Of a stretch of 14,473 nt of DNA, positions 6,924 to 14,473 are shown one piece after another. A program made the position numbers and the translations under genes. The number at the start of each line of letters is the position of its first letter. The stretch's first letter is position 1. The notes under the pieces were generated by a model. The model saw nothing but the letters and a program-made list of their open reading frames with translations. It searched no databases and was not told the DNA's origin. Origin of the DNA: Burkholderiaceae bacterium (GTDB lineage: Bacteria > Pseudomonadota > Gammaproteobacteria > Burkholderiales > Burkholderiaceae); the NCBI GenBank assembly GCA_947470165.1, contig CANISN010000020.1, forward strand, positions 1-14,473, written 5' to 3'.

Positions 6924-8360
6924 ATGAGTCAATCATTTGACGTATTAGTTATTGGTGGTGGCCCTGGTGGCTACATTGCAGCAATTCGTGCGGCCCAATT
7001 GGGGTTTAAGGTTGCCTGCGCAGAATCCAATGCTTATGACGATCCAAAAGGTGAGCCACGCTTAGGTGGTACTTGCTTAAACGTTGGTTGTATTCCATCA
7101 AAGGCTTTACTTGCCTCTTCTGAAGAGTTTGAGAAGATTAGTCATCATGTAGCAGACCACGGCATTACCGTTGGTTCTGTAAAGCTCGATTCCAACAAAA
7201 TGCTTGCGCGTAAAGACGCGATTGTGACAAAGATGACTGCTGGTATTCAGTTCTTGTTCCGTAAGAATAAAATTACTTTGCTCAAAGGACATGCGTCATT
7301 TGAAAGTAAGGGTACTGATGGATACCAAATTAAGGTGGATGGTAAGGATAAGGGCATTTTTACGGCCAAGAACATAATTATTGCTACAGGATCTAAGGCA
7401 CGTCATTTACCGAACATCCCAGTAGATAACGTATTAATCAGCGATAACGAGGGTGGCCTCAAGTTTGATTCCATTCCAAAGAAACTGGGTGTGATTGGTG
7501 CTGGTGTGATTGGCCTCGAGTTGGGTTCTGTCTGGCGTCGTGTTGGTTCTGACGTCACTATTTTGGAAGCGCTTCCCACTTTCTTAGGTGCTTGCGATCA
7601 AGGTATCGCTAAAGAGGCGCAAAAGATCTTTACCAAACAAGGCCTCAAAATGAATATGGGTGTCAAGATTGGTGAAGTCAAGGTGGATAAAAAAGGTGTT
7701 GCTGTTCACTACACTGACAGCGATGGTAAAGCTCAAAAATTAGAGTGCGATCGATTAATTGTTTCTGTTGGTCGCGTGCCAAATACTGAGAAATTAGGTC
7801 TCGATAAGATTGGTCTCAAAGTAGATGAGCGTGGCTTCATTCCAATTGATGACCATACCTGTGCTACCGCAGCACCCGGTGTTTATGCGGTTGGTGATGT
7901 AGTGCGTGGACCAATGTTGGCACACAAAGCAGAAGACGAGGGTGTGTTGGTTGCCGAAATCATTGCAGGTCAAAAACCACATATCGATTACAACTGCATT
8001 CCTTGGGTTATTTATACCGATCCAGAGATTGCTTGGGTTGGTAAAACGGAAGAGCAGCTCAAGCAAGCTGGCATTGCTTACAAGGCTGGCCAGTTCCCAT
8101 TTGCTGCCAATGGTCGCGCATTAGGTATGGATCGTGCCGATGGTTTTGTCAAAGTGTTGGCCGATGAAAAAACGGATGAAATTTTGGGCGTCCATATTAT
8201 TGGCCCCAATGCTTCTGACTTGATTGCTGAAGCTGCAGTGGCGATGGAATTTAAAGCAGCGGCTGAAGATATTGCTCGTATCTGTCATCCACATCCAAGC
8301 TTATCAGAAGTGGTTCGCGAGGCAGCATTAGCGACGGATAAACGTGCATTAAACATGTAA
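6924..8360 (+). CDS. lpdA: Dihydrolipoyl dehydrogenase (E3)
   Basis: A 478-residue FAD-dependent disulfide oxidoreductase that reoxidises the dihydrolipoyl arm of E2 with NAD+. The FAD-binding motif is VLVIGGGPGGYIAAI (7-21). The redox-active disulfide is GGTCLNVGCIPSK (C51, C56). The NAD-binding Rossmann motif is GVIGAGVIGLELG, and the second FAD motif is GVYAVGDVV. The C-terminal interface motif HPHPSLSE supplies the catalytic pair H457/E462 to the other subunit. It starts 11 bases after sucB with a GAGGGAAG ribosome binding site, completing an E1-E2-E3 operon. It may also serve pyruvate dehydrogenase or glycine cleavage, depending on whether another lpd exists in the genome. Confidence 0.97.
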   Translation: MSQSFDVLVIGGGPGGYIAAIRAAQLGFKVACAESNAYDDPKGEPRLGGTCLNVGCIPSKALLASSEEFEKISHHVADHGITVGSVKLDSNKMLARKDAIVTKMTAGIQFLFRKNKITLLKGHASFESKGTDGYQIKVDGKDKGIFTAKNIIIATGSKARHLPNIPVDNVLISDNEGGLKFDSIPKKLGVIGAGVIGLELGSVWRRVGSDVTILEALPTFLGACDQGIAKEAQKIFTKQGLKMNMGVKIGEVKVDKKGVAVHYTDSDGKAQKLECDRLIVSVGRVPNTEKLGLDKIGLKVDERGFIPIDDHTCATAAPGVYAVGDVVRGPMLAHKAEDEGVLVAEIIAGQKPHIDYNCIPWVIYTDPEIAWVGKTEEQLKQAGIAYKAGQFPFAANGRALGMDRADGFVKVLADEKTDEILGVHIIGPNASDLIAEAAVAMEFKAAAEDIARICHPHPSLSEVVREAALATDKRALNM

Positions 8361-9464
8361 TTGAAAGCATTAGAGTATTACCATCAAGAATTAAAAGTGC
8401 GCGGGTATCAAAGCGATCCCGCGCAGCTTGCTGCTATTGAGCGCTTGCAAGATTGCGAGGATGAGTGGGTTGCTTATAAAGAAATCCGTAGTAGTGGTCT
8501 CAAAAAGAAACTGTTTCACCCAAAGTTGCCGCGTGGTGTTTATCTCTGGGGTGGAGTAGGCCGCGGCAAATCCTTTCTGATGGATTGTTTCTTTGCAGCA
8601 TCTCCATTAGAAAAAAAGATCCGCATCCATTTTCATGAATTTATGCGTGAAGTACATCGCGAGCTTCATGAGCTGTCTGGATTATCTGATCCACTTGATG
8701 AGCTTGCTAAAAGAATAGCCATGCGCTATCGCCTCATCTGTTTTGATGAGTTTCATATTAATGACATTGCCGATGCCATGATTTTGTATCGCTTATTGAG
8801 CGCGCTTTTTGAAGATCGTGTTCAGTTTGTGATGACATCAAACTACCAGCCAAATGAGCTATATCCTAATGGCTTGCATCGCGATCGCTTGCTTCCCGCT
8901 ATCAAACTTCTTGAAGAACAGCTTGATGTTATGAATGTCGATGCGGGTAATGATTATCGACGTGTGCAGATGGCTCAAGTACAGGCTTATCTCATGCCAG
9001 TAAATGCACATACCCATTCAATTCTGATGCAAATGTTTAAGACATTAATTGGAAACCAGAAGGAAACGGTTCGTCCTGTGCTGCGGATTGAATCTCGAGA
9101 GTTAAGGCCTCTCCACATGGCCGAAGGAGTGGTGTGGTTTGATTTTCAGACTTTGTGTTGTGGTCCAAGGTCTCAAAATGATTACCTTGAGATAGCCAAG
9201 CTCTTTCATACGGTGATTTTGTCAGGGGTTCCGTATATGCCCCCGAGGATGACCAATGAAGCCCGCCGTTTCATTTGGCTGATTGATGTGCTGTATGACC
9301 ATAAGATCAAGCTAATTATCTCTGCAGAGCTCCCTGCCGTTGATCTGTATACCGATGGTCAAATCACCAGTGAGTTCTCCAGAACGGTATCTCGCTTGAT
9401 TGAGATGCAATCCCGTGACTACCTAGATGCACCTCGTCGGGTGGTGGACACTAGATTGACCTAA
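8361..9464 (+). CDS. zapE: Cell division protein ZapE (AFG1-family ATPase)
   Basis: A 367-residue AAA+-like ATPase. The N terminus ALEYYHQELKVRGYQSDPAQ and helix DEWVAYKEIR are typical. Walker A is GGVGRGKSFLMD (64-75), Walker B is LICFDEFHINDIADA (125-139), and the sensor segment FVMTSNYQPNELYPNGL follows. ZapE homologues act at the division site (reported to affect Z-ring stability in E. coli); the mitochondrial relative AFG1/LACE1 is linked to respiratory complex turnover. The TTG start directly follows the lpdA stop (TAA-TTG). An in-frame stop sits just upstream, and the next ATG is inside the ATPase domain, so TTG is the only start keeping the family N terminus. No clear ribosome binding site is visible, implying translational coupling to lpdA. 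Confidence 0.93.
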   Translation: MKALEYYHQELKVRGYQSDPAQLAAIERLQDCEDEWVAYKEIRSSGLKKKLFHPKLPRGVYLWGGVGRGKSFLMDCFFAASPLEKKIRIHFHEFMREVHRELHELSGLSDPLDELAKRIAMRYRLICFDEFHINDIADAMILYRLLSALFEDRVQFVMTSNYQPNELYPNGLHRDRLLPAIKLLEEQLDVMNVDAGNDYRRVQMAQVQAYLMPVNAHTHSILMQMFKTLIGNQKETVRPVLRIESRELRPLHMAEGVVWFDFQTLCCGPRSQNDYLEIAKLFHTVILSGVPYMPPRMTNEARRFIWLIDVLYDHKIKLIISAELPAVDLYTDGQITSEFSRTVSRLIEMQSRDYLDAPRRVVDTRLT

Positions 9465-9473
9465 AATGGGCTT

Positions 9474-10322
9474 ATGACTAGTAATTCAAGCCTAAACGCA
9501 GATTTACATTGCCACTCCGTGGTTTCTGATGGAACCTTAACGCCTGAGCAACTAGCGGAGCGTGCGCATGAGAATGGCGTCCGCTTATGGGCATTGACGG
9601 ATCATGACGAGTTGGGTGGTCAGGAAAGAGCCCGTATTGCTGCTAGTTCATTCGGCATGGATTATCTTTCAGGGGTTGAGATCTCGGTGACCTGGATGGG
9701 TCAGACCATTCATATTGTTGGTCTCGGTATTGATGCTTCCAACGCTGGAATTTTAGAGGGGTTGCGGCGTACCCGTGAAGGTCGTGGCAATCGTGCCAAG
9801 CAGATGGCAGAACAACTGCTAAAGGTGGGTATTCCTGGGGCCTATGAAGGCGCTCTGCATTTCGCTGGTAATCATGATTTAATTTCTCGTACCCACTTTG
9901 CACGCTTCCTGGTTGATCAGGGTGTCTGTCGTGATACCGAGCAAGTGTTTAAAAACTATTTAGTTGAAGATAAACCTGGTTATGTGCCCCACCTTTGGGC
10001 CTCATTAGATGATGCAGTCGCTTGGATCAAGACAGCTGGTGGCGCTGCCGTTATCGCACATCCAGGACGATATAAGCTCAGCGCCATGCAAATGGATGAG
10101 CTCTATAAGCATTTTAAGGAAATCGGCGGCATGGCAATTGAAGTCATCACTGGCAGCCATAGTCCAAGCCAATATCAAACCTATGGCAAGATTGCTGAGC
10201 ATTATGGGTTTTTAGCTTCCCGTGGATCTGATTTTCATGATCCAGAGGAGAGTTATATTGACTTAGGTACCTTACCGCATTTACCCGATCATTTAACCCC
10301 GGTATGGACGCTATTTCATTAG
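9474..10322 (+). CDS. PHP-domain phosphoesterase, RNase AM/TrpH (YciV) type
   Basis: A 282-residue member of the PHP metallo-phosphoesterase superfamily. Metal ligands are visible: ADLHCHSVVSDG (H12, H14, D19), LTDHDELGG (D43, H44), GVEIS (E69), AHPGRYKL and a C-terminal GSDFHDP. This matches the YciV/TrpH group. Its E. coli member (RNase AM) is a 5'-3' exoribonuclease acting on 5' ends of short RNAs and rRNA, and relatives hydrolyse 3',5'-nucleotide bisphosphates. The ATG is 9 bases after the zapE stop without a clear Shine-Dalgarno. It lies upstream of trpS, a common association. I am sure of the family; the exact substrate is inferred. Confidence 0.9.
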   Translation: MTSNSSLNADLHCHSVVSDGTLTPEQLAERAHENGVRLWALTDHDELGGQERARIAASSFGMDYLSGVEISVTWMGQTIHIVGLGIDASNAGILEGLRRTREGRGNRAKQMAEQLLKVGIPGAYEGALHFAGNHDLISRTHFARFLVDQGVCRDTEQVFKNYLVEDKPGYVPHLWASLDDAVAWIKTAGGAAVIAHPGRYKLSAMQMDELYKHFKEIGGMAIEVITGSHSPSQYQTYGKIAEHYGFLASRGSDFHDPEESYIDLGTLPHLPDHLTPVWTLFH

Positions 10323-10374
10323 GCGACTATTTCACTTAACCAGTTGTAATTACCTTTAAATAATAAAGATCAAG

Positions 10375-11577
10375 ATGTTTGAAGAACGCGTTCTCTCTGG
10401 TATGCGACCAACAGGTAGTTTGCACCTCGGCCATTACCATGGTGTTTTAAAGAATTGGGTTCGCTTGCAGTCTGAGTATCCCTGCTACTTTTTTGTAGCA
10501 GACTGGCATGCCTTAACAACTCACTATGAAACCCCCGATGTGATTGAGCAATCAGTTTGGGATATGGTAATTGACTGGCTTGCTTGCGGCGTTGACCCAA
10601 ATCAGGCGACATTATTTATACAGAGTAAAGTTCCCGAGCATGCTGAACTATTCTTGTTGCTTTCAATGGGCACCCCCTTGGGCTGGCTAGAGCGCGTTCC
10701 AACATACAAGGATCAAATTGAAAAGCTCAAAGAAAAGGATCTGCAGACTTATGGATTCTTGGGCTACCCTTTGCTTCAAGCTGCCGACATTCTGATTTAT
10801 CGTGCGCAATTTGTGCCGGTAGGCGAGGATCAAGTCCCGCATGTGGAGATGACCCGTGAAGTAGCGCGCCGTTTTAATTATCTCTATGGCCGCGAGCCTG
10901 GCTTTGAAGAGAAGGCTCTAGAGGCAGTCAAAAAACTAGGCAGTAAGCGCGCCAAGATGTACGCTGAGTTACGCGTTGCCTTTCAGGAGCGGGGCGATGA
11001 TGAGGCTTTAGAGCAAGCCAAAGCATTGCTCCAAGAGGCGCAAAGCCTTTCTATGGCAGATCGTGAAAGATTGTTTGGCTTCTTAGAGGGCGCTCGCAAA
11101 ATTATTTTGCCAGAGCCGCAAGCCTTGCTTACTAGTGCTTCGCGCATGCCAGGTATTGATGGCCAAAAGATGTCAAAGTCTTATGGCAATACGATTAGCA
11201 TTCGTGAGAAACCAGAAGAAGTGATCCGCTCTATTCGCACTATGCCAACGGATCCAGCGCGTGTTCGCAGAACTGATCCGGGAGATCCAGCGCGTTGCCC
11301 AGTTTGGCAATTACATACCGTGTATTCCAATGAGGATACCAAGACTTGGGTGCAAAAGGAGTGTCAGTCAGCAGGTATTGGTTGCTTGGAGTGTAAACAA
11401 CCTGTGATTGATGCCATTCTTACTGAACAGCAACCGATGTTTGAGCGTGCGCAGAAATATTTGGATGACCCAAGTTTACTGCGCTCCATCATTGCCGATG
11501 GTTGCGACAAGGCTCGCAAGGTTGCGCAAGAAACGATGCGCGAGGTCCGTGAGTCTATGGGTCTAGCGTACGATTAA
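10375..11577 (+). CDS. trpS: Tryptophanyl-tRNA synthetase
   Basis: A 400-residue class I synthetase that charges tRNA-Trp. The HIGH motif is HLGH (17-20) in MRPTGSLHLGHYHG; VADWHALTTHY follows, and the KMSKS loop is QKMSKSYGN (264-272). It is longer than the compact 330-residue bacterial form because of a charged helical stretch between YGREPGFEEK and ILPEPQALLT (about 65 residues, with two Ala/Glu/Lys-rich helices) just before the KMSKS region. I recall this longer form from beta- and other proteobacteria, so it is probably a lineage trait. A 52-base gap separates it from the PHP gene, and the stop codon is followed at once by the methyltransferase ribosome binding site. Confidence 0.97.
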   Translation: MFEERVLSGMRPTGSLHLGHYHGVLKNWVRLQSEYPCYFFVADWHALTTHYETPDVIEQSVWDMVIDWLACGVDPNQATLFIQSKVPEHAELFLLLSMGTPLGWLERVPTYKDQIEKLKEKDLQTYGFLGYPLLQAADILIYRAQFVPVGEDQVPHVEMTREVARRFNYLYGREPGFEEKALEAVKKLGSKRAKMYAELRVAFQERGDDEALEQAKALLQEAQSLSMADRERLFGFLEGARKIILPEPQALLTSASRMPGIDGQKMSKSYGNTISIREKPEEVIRSIRTMPTDPARVRRTDPGDPARCPVWQLHTVYSNEDTKTWVQKECQSAGIGCLECKQPVIDAILTEQQPMFERAQKYLDDPSLLRSIIADGCDKARKVAQETMREVRESMGLAYD

Positions 11578-11587
11578 GGCCATTTGC

Positions 11588-12118
11588 TTGGCTTCAATGC
11601 ATGATGCGATACTAGATGCCTCCAGTTGGGTAAGGCGTTTTGCACCGCTCATTCCGACCGAAGGTTCTGTATTGGATTTAGCTTGTGGTGCAGGTAGGCA
11701 TGCTGGTTTATTGGCATCACTAGGTCATACTGTTTTAGCTGTTGACCAAGATATCAGTGCTATTGAGGGCTTGCCAAATCCCAGAATTCAAAGTCAAAAA
11801 GAGGATCTTGAGGGAGATATTTGGCCTCTATCAGGTCAGCAATTTTCAGGGATTGTTGTGGCTAACTATCTCTACCGCCCGTTTTTGGATCAGCTGCCCA
11901 AAATGCTGCGTGATGGCGGTATCTTGATCTATGAAACCTTCGCCGCTGGGAATGCTCAATTTGGAAAGCCATCCAATCCTAATTTCTTACTAAATCCAGG
12001 GGAATTACTTGCTTTAGCGGCTAGCGCAGGGCTTAAGGTGCTCGCCTATGAGGATATTTACCTTGATCAGCCTAAACCAGCCATGGTTCAGCGGATTTGT
12101 GCTTTAAAAGGAAATTAA
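11588..12118 (+). CDS. Class I SAM-dependent methyltransferase
   Basis: About 173-176 residues with a Rossmann-like methyltransferase fold. Motif I is VLDLACGAGRHAGLLASLGH (28-47), with the acidic residue ending strand 2 in VLAVDQD (D53). FSGIVVANYLYRP resembles motif IV and LPKMLRDGGILIYETF motif V/VI. The substrate cannot be deduced; it resembles TehB/UbiE-like small methyltransferases. The start is uncertain: TTG 11588 is 8 bases after AAGG (11576-11579, overlapping the trpS stop), while ATG 11597 has no good site. Adjacency to trpS suggests the same operon. Confidence 0.85.
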   Translation: MASMHDAILDASSWVRRFAPLIPTEGSVLDLACGAGRHAGLLASLGHTVLAVDQDISAIEGLPNPRIQSQKEDLEGDIWPLSGQQFSGIVVANYLYRPFLDQLPKMLRDGGILIYETFAAGNAQFGKPSNPNFLLNPGELLALAASAGLKVLAYEDIYLDQPKPAMVQRICALKGN

Positions 12119-12133
12119 AAGGGTGCATTCCGT

Positions 12134-12139
12134 TACAAT
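12134..12139 (+). promoter_or_regulatory. Possible -10 element for dapA-bamC
   Basis: TACAAT sits 37 bases before the likely dapA GTG start in an 57-base non-coding gap after the methyltransferase. No good -35 is visible at 16-18 bases upstream. If used, transcription would start near 12147, which argues against the in-frame TTG at 12140 as the dapA start. Confidence 0.35.
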
Positions 12140-12175
12140 TTGTTGCTTAACATTCAGATAATTCAGACGCATTCA

Positions 12176-13099
12176 GTGACTAATACAACACAATCCGACG
12201 CCTCTATAAAGCCCATCGCTGGGAGTATGCCTGCCATCGTGACGCCGATGCTCGAGGATGGGGCTCTGGATTTTCCTGCCTTACGTTCATTACTTGATTG
12301 GCATGTCGCCGAAGGTTCAGATGGCATTGTGATTGTGGGTACTAGCGGTGAATCCCCAACGGTTTCCGTAGAAGAGCATTGTGAGTTGATCAAAGTAACT
12401 GTTGACCATATTGCGGGACGCATTCCAGTTATCGCTGGAACTGGCGGAAACTCAACAACCGAAGCAATCGAGCTAACCAAGTTCGCTAAATCAGTGGGTG
12501 CGGATGCTAGCTTGCAGGTTGTCCCTTATTACAACAAACCTACGCAAGAAGGTATGTTTTCCCACTTCAAGAAAATTGCAGAGTCGGTTGATCTCCCCGT
12601 CATTCTTTATAATGTTCCCGGAAGAACGATTGCAGATCTTGCCAGTGAGACAACAGTTCGCCTTGCAGGAGTGCCTGGCATCATTGGCATTAAAGATGCG
12701 ACAGGGAGCATTGAGCGCGGAACTATATTGCTAGCTGATTTGAAGCGCGCTGGGTATCATGATTTCTCGGTATTTTCTGGTGACGACCTCAGTGCTGCTA
12801 TGTTGATGCTCATGGGTGGCAAAGGAAATATCTCTGTTACTGCGAATATCGCACCCCGCTTGATGCATGACTTGTGCCAGGCGGCTATGTCTGATAATGT
12901 TGTCAAGACCCGCGCGATTCAATATCAATTACTGGCTGTTCATAAGGCCATGTTTACTGAGGCAAACCCGATTCCTGTGAAATGGGCCTTGCATGAAATG
13001 GGCAAAATCACTGCTGGAATTCGTTTGCCTTTAACCCCTTTGAGTGTCGCTTTGCGCGAACCTCTAAAGACTGCAATGAAACAGGCCGGCCTACTATGA
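12176..13099 (+). CDS. dapA: 4-hydroxy-tetrahydrodipicolinate synthase
   Basis: 307 residues from GTG 12176. DapA condenses pyruvate with aspartate semialdehyde, the first committed step to diaminopimelate and lysine. The Schiff-base lysine is K173 in IIGIKDATG. The catalytic Tyr/Arg pair is LYNVPGR (Y145, R150), and the triad partner Tyr is in VVPYYNKPT (Y119). With a constant +12 offset these equal E. coli K161, Y133, R138 and Y107. The pyruvate-binding loop reads GTSGES (55-60) where E. coli has GTTGES, so the second Thr (E. coli T45) is Ser. A longer ORF opens at TTG 12140, but the added residues do not look like DapA; the first ATG (12227) would cut into the conserved IVTPM strand region. 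bamC overlaps its stop. Confidence 0.95.
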   Translation: MTNTTQSDASIKPIAGSMPAIVTPMLEDGALDFPALRSLLDWHVAEGSDGIVIVGTSGESPTVSVEEHCELIKVTVDHIAGRIPVIAGTGGNSTTEAIELTKFAKSVGADASLQVVPYYNKPTQEGMFSHFKKIAESVDLPVILYNVPGRTIADLASETTVRLAGVPGIIGIKDATGSIERGTILLADLKRAGYHDFSVFSGDDLSAAMLMLMGGKGNISVTANIAPRLMHDLCQAAMSDNVVKTRAIQYQLLAVHKAMFTEANPIPVKWALHEMGKITAGIRLPLTPLSVALREPLKTAMKQAGLL

Positions 13100-14244
13100 T
13101 GAATTTAATGCAATCTCTACGCCAGTATTGCGTAGCTTTATTAATTTTTTCTGCTATATCTTTTGGTTTAGTGGGCTGTAAATCAGTTTCTTCTAACGAT
13201 ACGGTGGACTATAAAACTGTCGGCGCTGTTCGTGGGCCCAATTTGTCATTCCCGCCTGACTTAATTACTGCCCAGGCTGATCGTCGCTACATTGTGCAAG
13301 ATGGTACTGCCACTATGTCCGAGTACAACGCTGCGGTTAAAAAATCTGTACAGACTCGCAAGAATGTCATGACCGGTATTCCGGGTATGCGGATTGCTAG
13401 AGATGGTGAGCGTCGTTGGTTGGTAGTCGAAAAGCCAGCACCAGAGTTATACCCACAAATTAAAGATTTTTGGCAAGAGAATGGTTTCCTTTTGGTAATT
13501 GACTCACCATCGACCGGCATCATGGAAACTGATTGGGCTGAGAACCGAGCCAAGATTGCGCAAGACTTTATTCGCTCTACTATTGGCCGCGTCTTAGATT
13601 CTCTTTACGATACCGGTGAGCGTGATAAATACAAAATACGTCTTGAAGTTAGCAAACCAGGTGAGACTGAGATTTATATCACTCATCGGGGCTCCATTGA
13701 AAAATGTGTAAGCGATAGTACTGCTACTTGTATCTCTACAGTTTGGACAGCACGCCCAAGCGACCCTGAACTAGAGGCAGTTTTCTTGGCTCGCTTAATG
13801 GAGCGTTTAGGAATGACTCAGGAGCAGGCTAAAGCGCAAGTTGCCGTGCCGCTAGATCGTAAGACACAGAAGGCAAAGCTAGTTCAAGAGGGTGTTAATA
13901 CCGCCCACATTGAATTGGCATCGGGCTTTGACCGCGCATGGCGAGATACTGGTCTTGCCTTGGATCGATCTAACTTTACTGTAGAAGACCGCAACCGTGC
14001 TAACGGTATTTTCTATGTGCGTTACGTCAATCCAAAAGATTTAGGTGATACCAAAGGCTTCTTTGCGAATCTCTTTAGTAGCAAGGATGACTCTAGTCTG
14101 AAGGCGAAGAAATATCTTGTCATTGTTAAATCCACGAGTGATAAATCTTCCAGTGTCTATGTTCAAAATGCAGATGGTAAACCTGAAAATACTCCGGCTG
14201 GATTGCAACTTTTGACTCTGCTCACTGAGCAGATGTCCAGATAA
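13096..14244 (+). CDS. bamC: Outer membrane protein assembly factor BamC (lipoprotein)
   Basis: A 382-residue lipoprotein. Residues 1-27 form a signal peptide ([19 protein letters not shown]) ending in the lipobox LVGC with C28 as the lipidated residue; Lys at +2 is compatible with the outer membrane. The segment VDYKTV...LSFPPDLI resembles the extended N-terminal region that contacts BamD. Two helix-grip-like domains follow (about 95-215 and 270-380), including [22 protein letters not shown] and [17 protein letters not shown]. It belongs to the BAM complex that inserts beta-barrel proteins. The start overlaps the dapA stop (ATGA); ATG 13099 is an equally possible start. In E. coli, bamC (nlpB, dapX) likewise follows dapA, which supports the call. 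Confidence 0.92.
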   Translation: MMNLMQSLRQYCVALLIFSAISFGLVGCKSVSSNDTVDYKTVGAVRGPNLSFPPDLITAQADRRYIVQDGTATMSEYNAAVKKSVQTRKNVMTGIPGMRIARDGERRWLVVEKPAPELYPQIKDFWQENGFLLVIDSPSTGIMETDWAENRAKIAQDFIRSTIGRVLDSLYDTGERDKYKIRLEVSKPGETEIYITHRGSIEKCVSDSTATCISTVWTARPSDPELEAVFLARLMERLGMTQEQAKAQVAVPLDRKTQKAKLVQEGVNTAHIELASGFDRAWRDTGLALDRSNFTVEDRNRANGIFYVRYVNPKDLGDTKGFFANLFSSKDDSSLKAKKYLVIVKSTSDKSSSVYVQNADGKPENTPAGLQLLTLLTEQMSR

Positions 14245-14275
14245 GTAATTCAATCTAATTAGTTTAAGCCAATAA

Positions 14276-14299
14276 AAAAGCCGCTTTTCAGCGGCTTTT
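14276..14299. terminator. Strong bidirectional intrinsic terminator
   Basis: AAAAGCCGCT (14276-14285) and AGCGGCTTTT (14290-14299) form a perfect 10-bp stem around the loop TTTC. The + strand stem ends in four T; on the - strand the stem runs into six T (complement of 14274-14279). It lies 31 bases after the bamC stop and 16 bases before the stop of the convergent lipoprotein gene, so it serves both transcripts. Confidence 0.9.
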
Positions 14300-14315
14300 G
14301 ATTTCAAGAAGAAGA

Positions 14316-14473
14316 TTACTTCTTAGCGTCAGCAGCTGGAGCAGCAGCTGGAGCAGCTGGAGCAGCAGCAGGAGCGTCAGCAGCAGGAGCAGCGGCAGGA
14401 GCAGCAGGAGCGACTTCTACAGGTTTTGCTTCTTCTTTTTTACCGCAAGCGGTTAAAGCGATTGCCAACAATG
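14316..14473 (-). CDS. Small Ala/Pro-rich lipoprotein (5' part outside window)
   Basis: Reading the reverse strand from the window edge gives 51 codons ending in TAA (14316-14318). The visible N-terminal part is LLAIALTAC-GKKEEAKPVEV: the end of a signal peptide with lipobox LTAC, so it is a probable lipoprotein with Gly at +2 and outer-membrane sorting. The rest is almost only Ala and Pro with two Asp and a terminal KK, 43 mature residues in all. The unit APAAPAAAPAADA occurs twice, separated by PAA. Such low-complexity tails are typical of unstructured periplasmic or wall-spanning linkers. No function is recognised. The start codon lies beyond base 14473; the lipobox and the shared terminator support it as real. 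Confidence 0.75.
   Translation of the reverse strand, partial: LLAIALTACGKKEEAKPVEVAPAAPAAAPAADAPAAAPAAPAAAPAADAKK
14325..14411 (-). repeat. Degenerate 48-base-period duplication of Ala/Pro codons
   Basis: Bases 14325-14363 and 14373-14411 encode the same 13 residues with a 48-base offset. The copies differ mainly at Pro codons (CCA in the first, CCT in the second, as read on the coding strand) and one Ala codon. The whole stretch is built from GCT/GCA-type triplets, so slippage or unequal exchange is likely. Confidence 0.7.

Noticed and set aside
12140..12175. TTG start for dapA
   Set aside because: The extra 12 residues do not resemble DapA and the TTG overlaps the candidate promoter; GTG 12176 fits better.
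14041..14307. Reverse-strand ORF of 88 codons covering the end of bamC and the terminator
   Set aside because: It starts within the terminator hairpin and is antisense to bamC with no family features; the true reverse-strand gene here ends at 14316.

Overview
The window looks like core chromosome of a betaproteobacterium of the order Burkholderiales, most likely a Polynucleobacter-like member of the Burkholderiaceae. This is inferred from gene order (pheT-ihfA-merR-tRNA-Pro; odhA-odhB-lpdA-zapE; trpS-methyltransferase-dapA-bamC), from protein sequence style and from moderate GC content. No database search was possible. There is no sign of a phage, insertion sequence, CRISPR array or defence cluster.

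Region 1 (1-1257, + strand): the last codons of pheT overlap ihfA by an ATGA. ihfA overlaps a small MerR-type regulator. A tRNA-Pro(GGG) with its own extended -10 promoter follows, then a PaaI-type hotdog thioesterase. Region 2 (1258-1831): a very AT-rich intergenic stretch with a perfect 12-bp inverted repeat leads into a short H-NS-family gene, which ends at a bidirectional terminator shared with the next gene. Region 3 (1832-2533, - strand): a regulator joining an excisionase/MerR-like helix-turn-helix to a degenerate receiver-like domain. It is transcribed divergently from the 2-oxoglutarate dehydrogenase operon.

Region 4 (2534-9464, + strand): a 292-base divergent intergenic region with dyads, whose 3' part is a structured leader in the position of the known Burkholderiales sucA RNA motif. 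Then come odhA/sucA (E1), odhB/sucB (E2) and lpdA (E3), the full 2-oxoglutarate dehydrogenase complex, with the ATPase gene zapE attached by a zero-base junction and a TTG start. Region 5 (9474-14299, + strand): a PHP-domain phosphoesterase/RNase AM-like gene, trpS, a class I methyltransferase, dapA and the outer-membrane assembly lipoprotein bamC (overlapping dapA by ATGA), closed by a strong bidirectional terminator. Region 6 (14316-14473, - strand): the 3' part of a small Ala/Pro-rich lipoprotein gene that runs off the window and contains an internal near-duplication.

Functionally these are housekeeping genes: translation (pheT, trpS, tRNA-Pro), nucleoid architecture (ihfA, the H-NS homologue), TCA cycle (odhAB-lpdA), lysine/peptidoglycan precursor synthesis (dapA) and envelope assembly (bamC). 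The most interesting items are regulatory: the leader of the odhA operon, the AT-rich dyad upstream of the H-NS-family gene, and the pseudo-receiver regulator. I did not find a convincing undescribed multi-gene system.
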